Positions 14,052-14,914 of a stretch of DNA of 14,914 nucleotides are shown here, piece by piece (within the stretch, counting starts at the first letter, position 1; each line of letters begins with the position of its first letter). Made by a program: the position numbers and the translations under genes. The stretch is taken from positions 1 through 14,914 of the forward strand of contig JAYKXP010000390.1 of the NCBI GenBank assembly GCA_037176845.1. The letters run 5' to 3'. The notes beneath the pieces are model-generated. The model saw only the letters and a program-made list of their open reading frames with translations. It ran no database searches and was not told where the DNA came from. The DNA is from Paramarasmius palmivorus. Taxonomy: Eukaryota; Basidiomycota; Agaricomycetes; Agaricales; Marasmiaceae.

Positions 14052-14269
14052 GTGGTAAGGATCTGGAATACTCAGGGAGGTCGAAATGGGGAGCGCGTAT
14101 CGTCGTTGTTCATCGTTCTTCGTCTTCGGCGTTGAGGGGATTCGGTGAGGTCTTTTGTTGCGATTTGGTTCGGAGGTAGTGGGTGAAGGGAGTTGTCATC
14201 GATAACGATGACGGCGAGGGAATACGAAAGCGTAAGAAAAAACAGAGAAATGAAATTGATAACCACGCA

Positions 14270-14355
14270 CCTTGGACGACCTACAGTTAGATCGTCGTCG
14301 TCGACCATGTTGAAGGAAAGAGGACAAGTAAGGATGTGACGTGATCACATCCTTA
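14270..14355. repeat. GTGCGTGG donor, decayed core and GTGA hairpin in U2
   Basis: On the minus strand a GTGCGTGGTTATCA donor ends at 14270, but the expected acceptor AG is missing (GCCGTCATC where U1 has CCAGTCATG). Next to it are ATCGTC-GTCGTC-GACCAT (14291-14308) and TAAGGATGTGA-CGTGA-TCACATCCTTA (14329-14355, 11 perfect pairs). CTAACTGTAG within the exon looks like the 3' remnant of an intron whose 5' part was lost. Confidence 0.6.
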
Positions 14356-14384
14356 GCCTAGGAGGAAAGCGCCCCTTGAGTCTT

Positions 14385-14452
14385 AACCGCCGCGTTCCTC
14401 TACCTTAATAGAGGAACGGCCGGACGTCTACCTTAATAGACCGTCCGTGGCG
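14385..14452. repeat. Twin-hairpin element with two ACCTTAAT loops, U2 copy
   Basis: GTTCCTCT-ACCTTAAT-AGAGGAAC (14394-14417) and GGACG-TCT-ACCTTAAT-AGA-(C)-CGTCC (14422-14446), with outer CGCC/GGCG (14388-14391/14449-14452). See 11031-11103 for the compensated difference. Confidence 0.9.
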
Positions 14453-14514
14453 TCAGTTCAGGGATGGCGGCGGGACCAAAAATCTTCGACTTGATATAAC
14501 TAGTATCCAGGTAC

Positions 14515-14576
14515 CTATATTTAGTTAGGAAAAAAAAGTAAGATCGATAGAAAAATACGAGTGAATAGGAACGCAC
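14515..14576 (-). other. Candidate intron, 62 nt, GTGCGT type
   Basis: The minus strand has donor GTGCGTTCC, branch TCCTAACTAA and acceptor ATATAG. It is the counterpart of 11169-11227, and the exon after it reads GTWIL in both. Confidence 0.75.
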
Positions 14577-14634
14577 CTTGAATGCTCCTTATCTCTCGAC
14601 CTCATATTCTAGCCCTTCCCCAAGCCCAGTACTC

Positions 14635-14698
14635 CTGAAAAAAAAACATTTTTAGTTAGTTGTAGATACTTGAAAGATAGGAGAGGAGGGTGGTTTAC
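14635..14698 (-). other. Candidate intron, 64 nt
   Basis: The minus strand has donor GTAAACC, branch ACAACTAACTA and acceptor TTTTTTCAG. It directly follows TTIVVDDVK (module E4) and is the counterpart of 11304-11360. Confidence 0.7.
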
Positions 14699-14703
14699 CT
14701 TGA

Positions 14704-14720
14704 CATCGTCGACGACGATG
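14704..14720. repeat. Core palindrome CATCGTC-GAC-GACGATG (module E4)
   Basis: It has perfect 7-bp arms, lies 5 nt from a minus-strand donor and is the last structured element before the telomere. Confidence 0.85.
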
Positions 14721-14747
14721 GTGGTTGTAAGCTAAGAGGGGAGTGAC

Positions 14748-14914
14748 TTAGGGTTAGGGGTTAGGGGTTAGGGTTAGGGGTTAGGGGTTAGGGGTTAGGG
14801 GGTTAAGGGGTTTAGGGGGTTAGGGGTTAGGGTAGGGGTTTGGGGTTAGGGGTTAGGGGTTAGGGGTTAGGGGTTAGGGGTTAGGGGGTTAGGGGTTAGG
14901 GTTTCGGGGTTAGT
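14748..14914. repeat. Terminal telomere repeats
   Basis: About 167 bases of TTAGGG, TTAGGGG and TTAGGGGG units, with rare variants (TTAAGGGG, TTTAGGGGG, TTTGGGG), G-rich strand 5' to 3' toward the window end. The dominant unit is TTAGGGG. Mixed G-run length may be real telomerase slippage or long-read error at a chromosome tip. Confidence 0.95.

Larger units (their letters stand above)
12385..14747. repeat. Subtelomeric unit U2, truncated by the terminal telomere
   Basis: U2 begins with TTAGGGTTATTAGG and repeats the order of landmarks of U1 with strong divergence and several deletions. Its last bases before the telomere, a CATCGTC-GAC-GACGATG palindrome followed by an AG-rich stretch ending GTGACT, align with 11366-11415 inside U1. 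The telomere therefore caps a broken unit rather than a natural unit end. Confidence 0.75.

Noticed and set aside
8882..14720. CRISPR array from the repeated TCGTC-N3-GACGA motif
   Set aside because: Spacing is irregular, flanks vary between sites, there are no uniform repeats or spacers, and the context is eukaryotic.
8640..14747. Mitochondrial GC-cluster or double-hairpin elements
   Set aside because: The mobile-hairpin resemblance is real, but adjacent telomere repeats and spliceosomal intron signals place this DNA in the nucleus.
1..14914. Repeat-induced point mutation
   Set aside because: Some stem mismatches are CpG transitions, but palindromes remain CpG-rich and mostly intact, which does not fit heavy RIP.

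Overview
The window looks like the end of a fungal chromosome, most likely a basidiomycete.

The right end (14748-14914) is a run of TTAGGG/TTAGGGG-type repeats with the G-rich strand pointing outward. Candidate introns are 39-75 nt with GTRNGT-like donors and CTAAC/CTAAT-like branch sites. The one long ORF has the layout of a basidiomycete LTR-retrotransposon gag-protease.

Left arm (1-6.1 kb): low gene density and no gene whose function I recognise. Two small intron-containing gene models keep frame through canonical splice sites: plus strand 1321-2024 (144 aa) and minus strand 2533-3136 (170 aa). There are also broken coding fragments, including a coiled-coil-like one at 3178-3426 on the minus strand.

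Middle (6.1-8.65 kb): a retrotransposon gag-protease ORF starting at 6379. It stops just after the protease active site, exactly where telomere-like sequence begins (GGGTTATTAGG at 8637). This suggests an old chromosome end that broke inside the element.

Right arm (8.64-14.75 kb): two related subtelomeric units in tandem, U1 (8640-12384) and U2 (12385-14747). Each starts with degenerate telomeric sequence in the same orientation as the terminal telomere. The layout resembles yeast Y' elements separated by short telomeric tracts, but no Y' sequence is implied. U2 ends at the telomere at a point that aligns with the interior of U1, so it is truncated.

The units carry two superimposed layers. 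First, the minus strand shows at least thirteen intron-like intervals, and a recurring short coding module (TIVxDD then donor, intron, 58-76 nt exon, GTGCGT-type donor). An inverted copy of the module lies on the plus strand at 11765-12290. Second, the same DNA holds about fifty hairpins or palindromes, many built on a CGTC-N3-GACG core. Between copies the stems differ in sequence but both arms change together, while loops diverge. One twin-hairpin element keeps an invariant ACCTTAAT loop. This densely folded subtelomeric repeat is the main candidate for an undescribed system. I cannot name its family or function from sequence alone.
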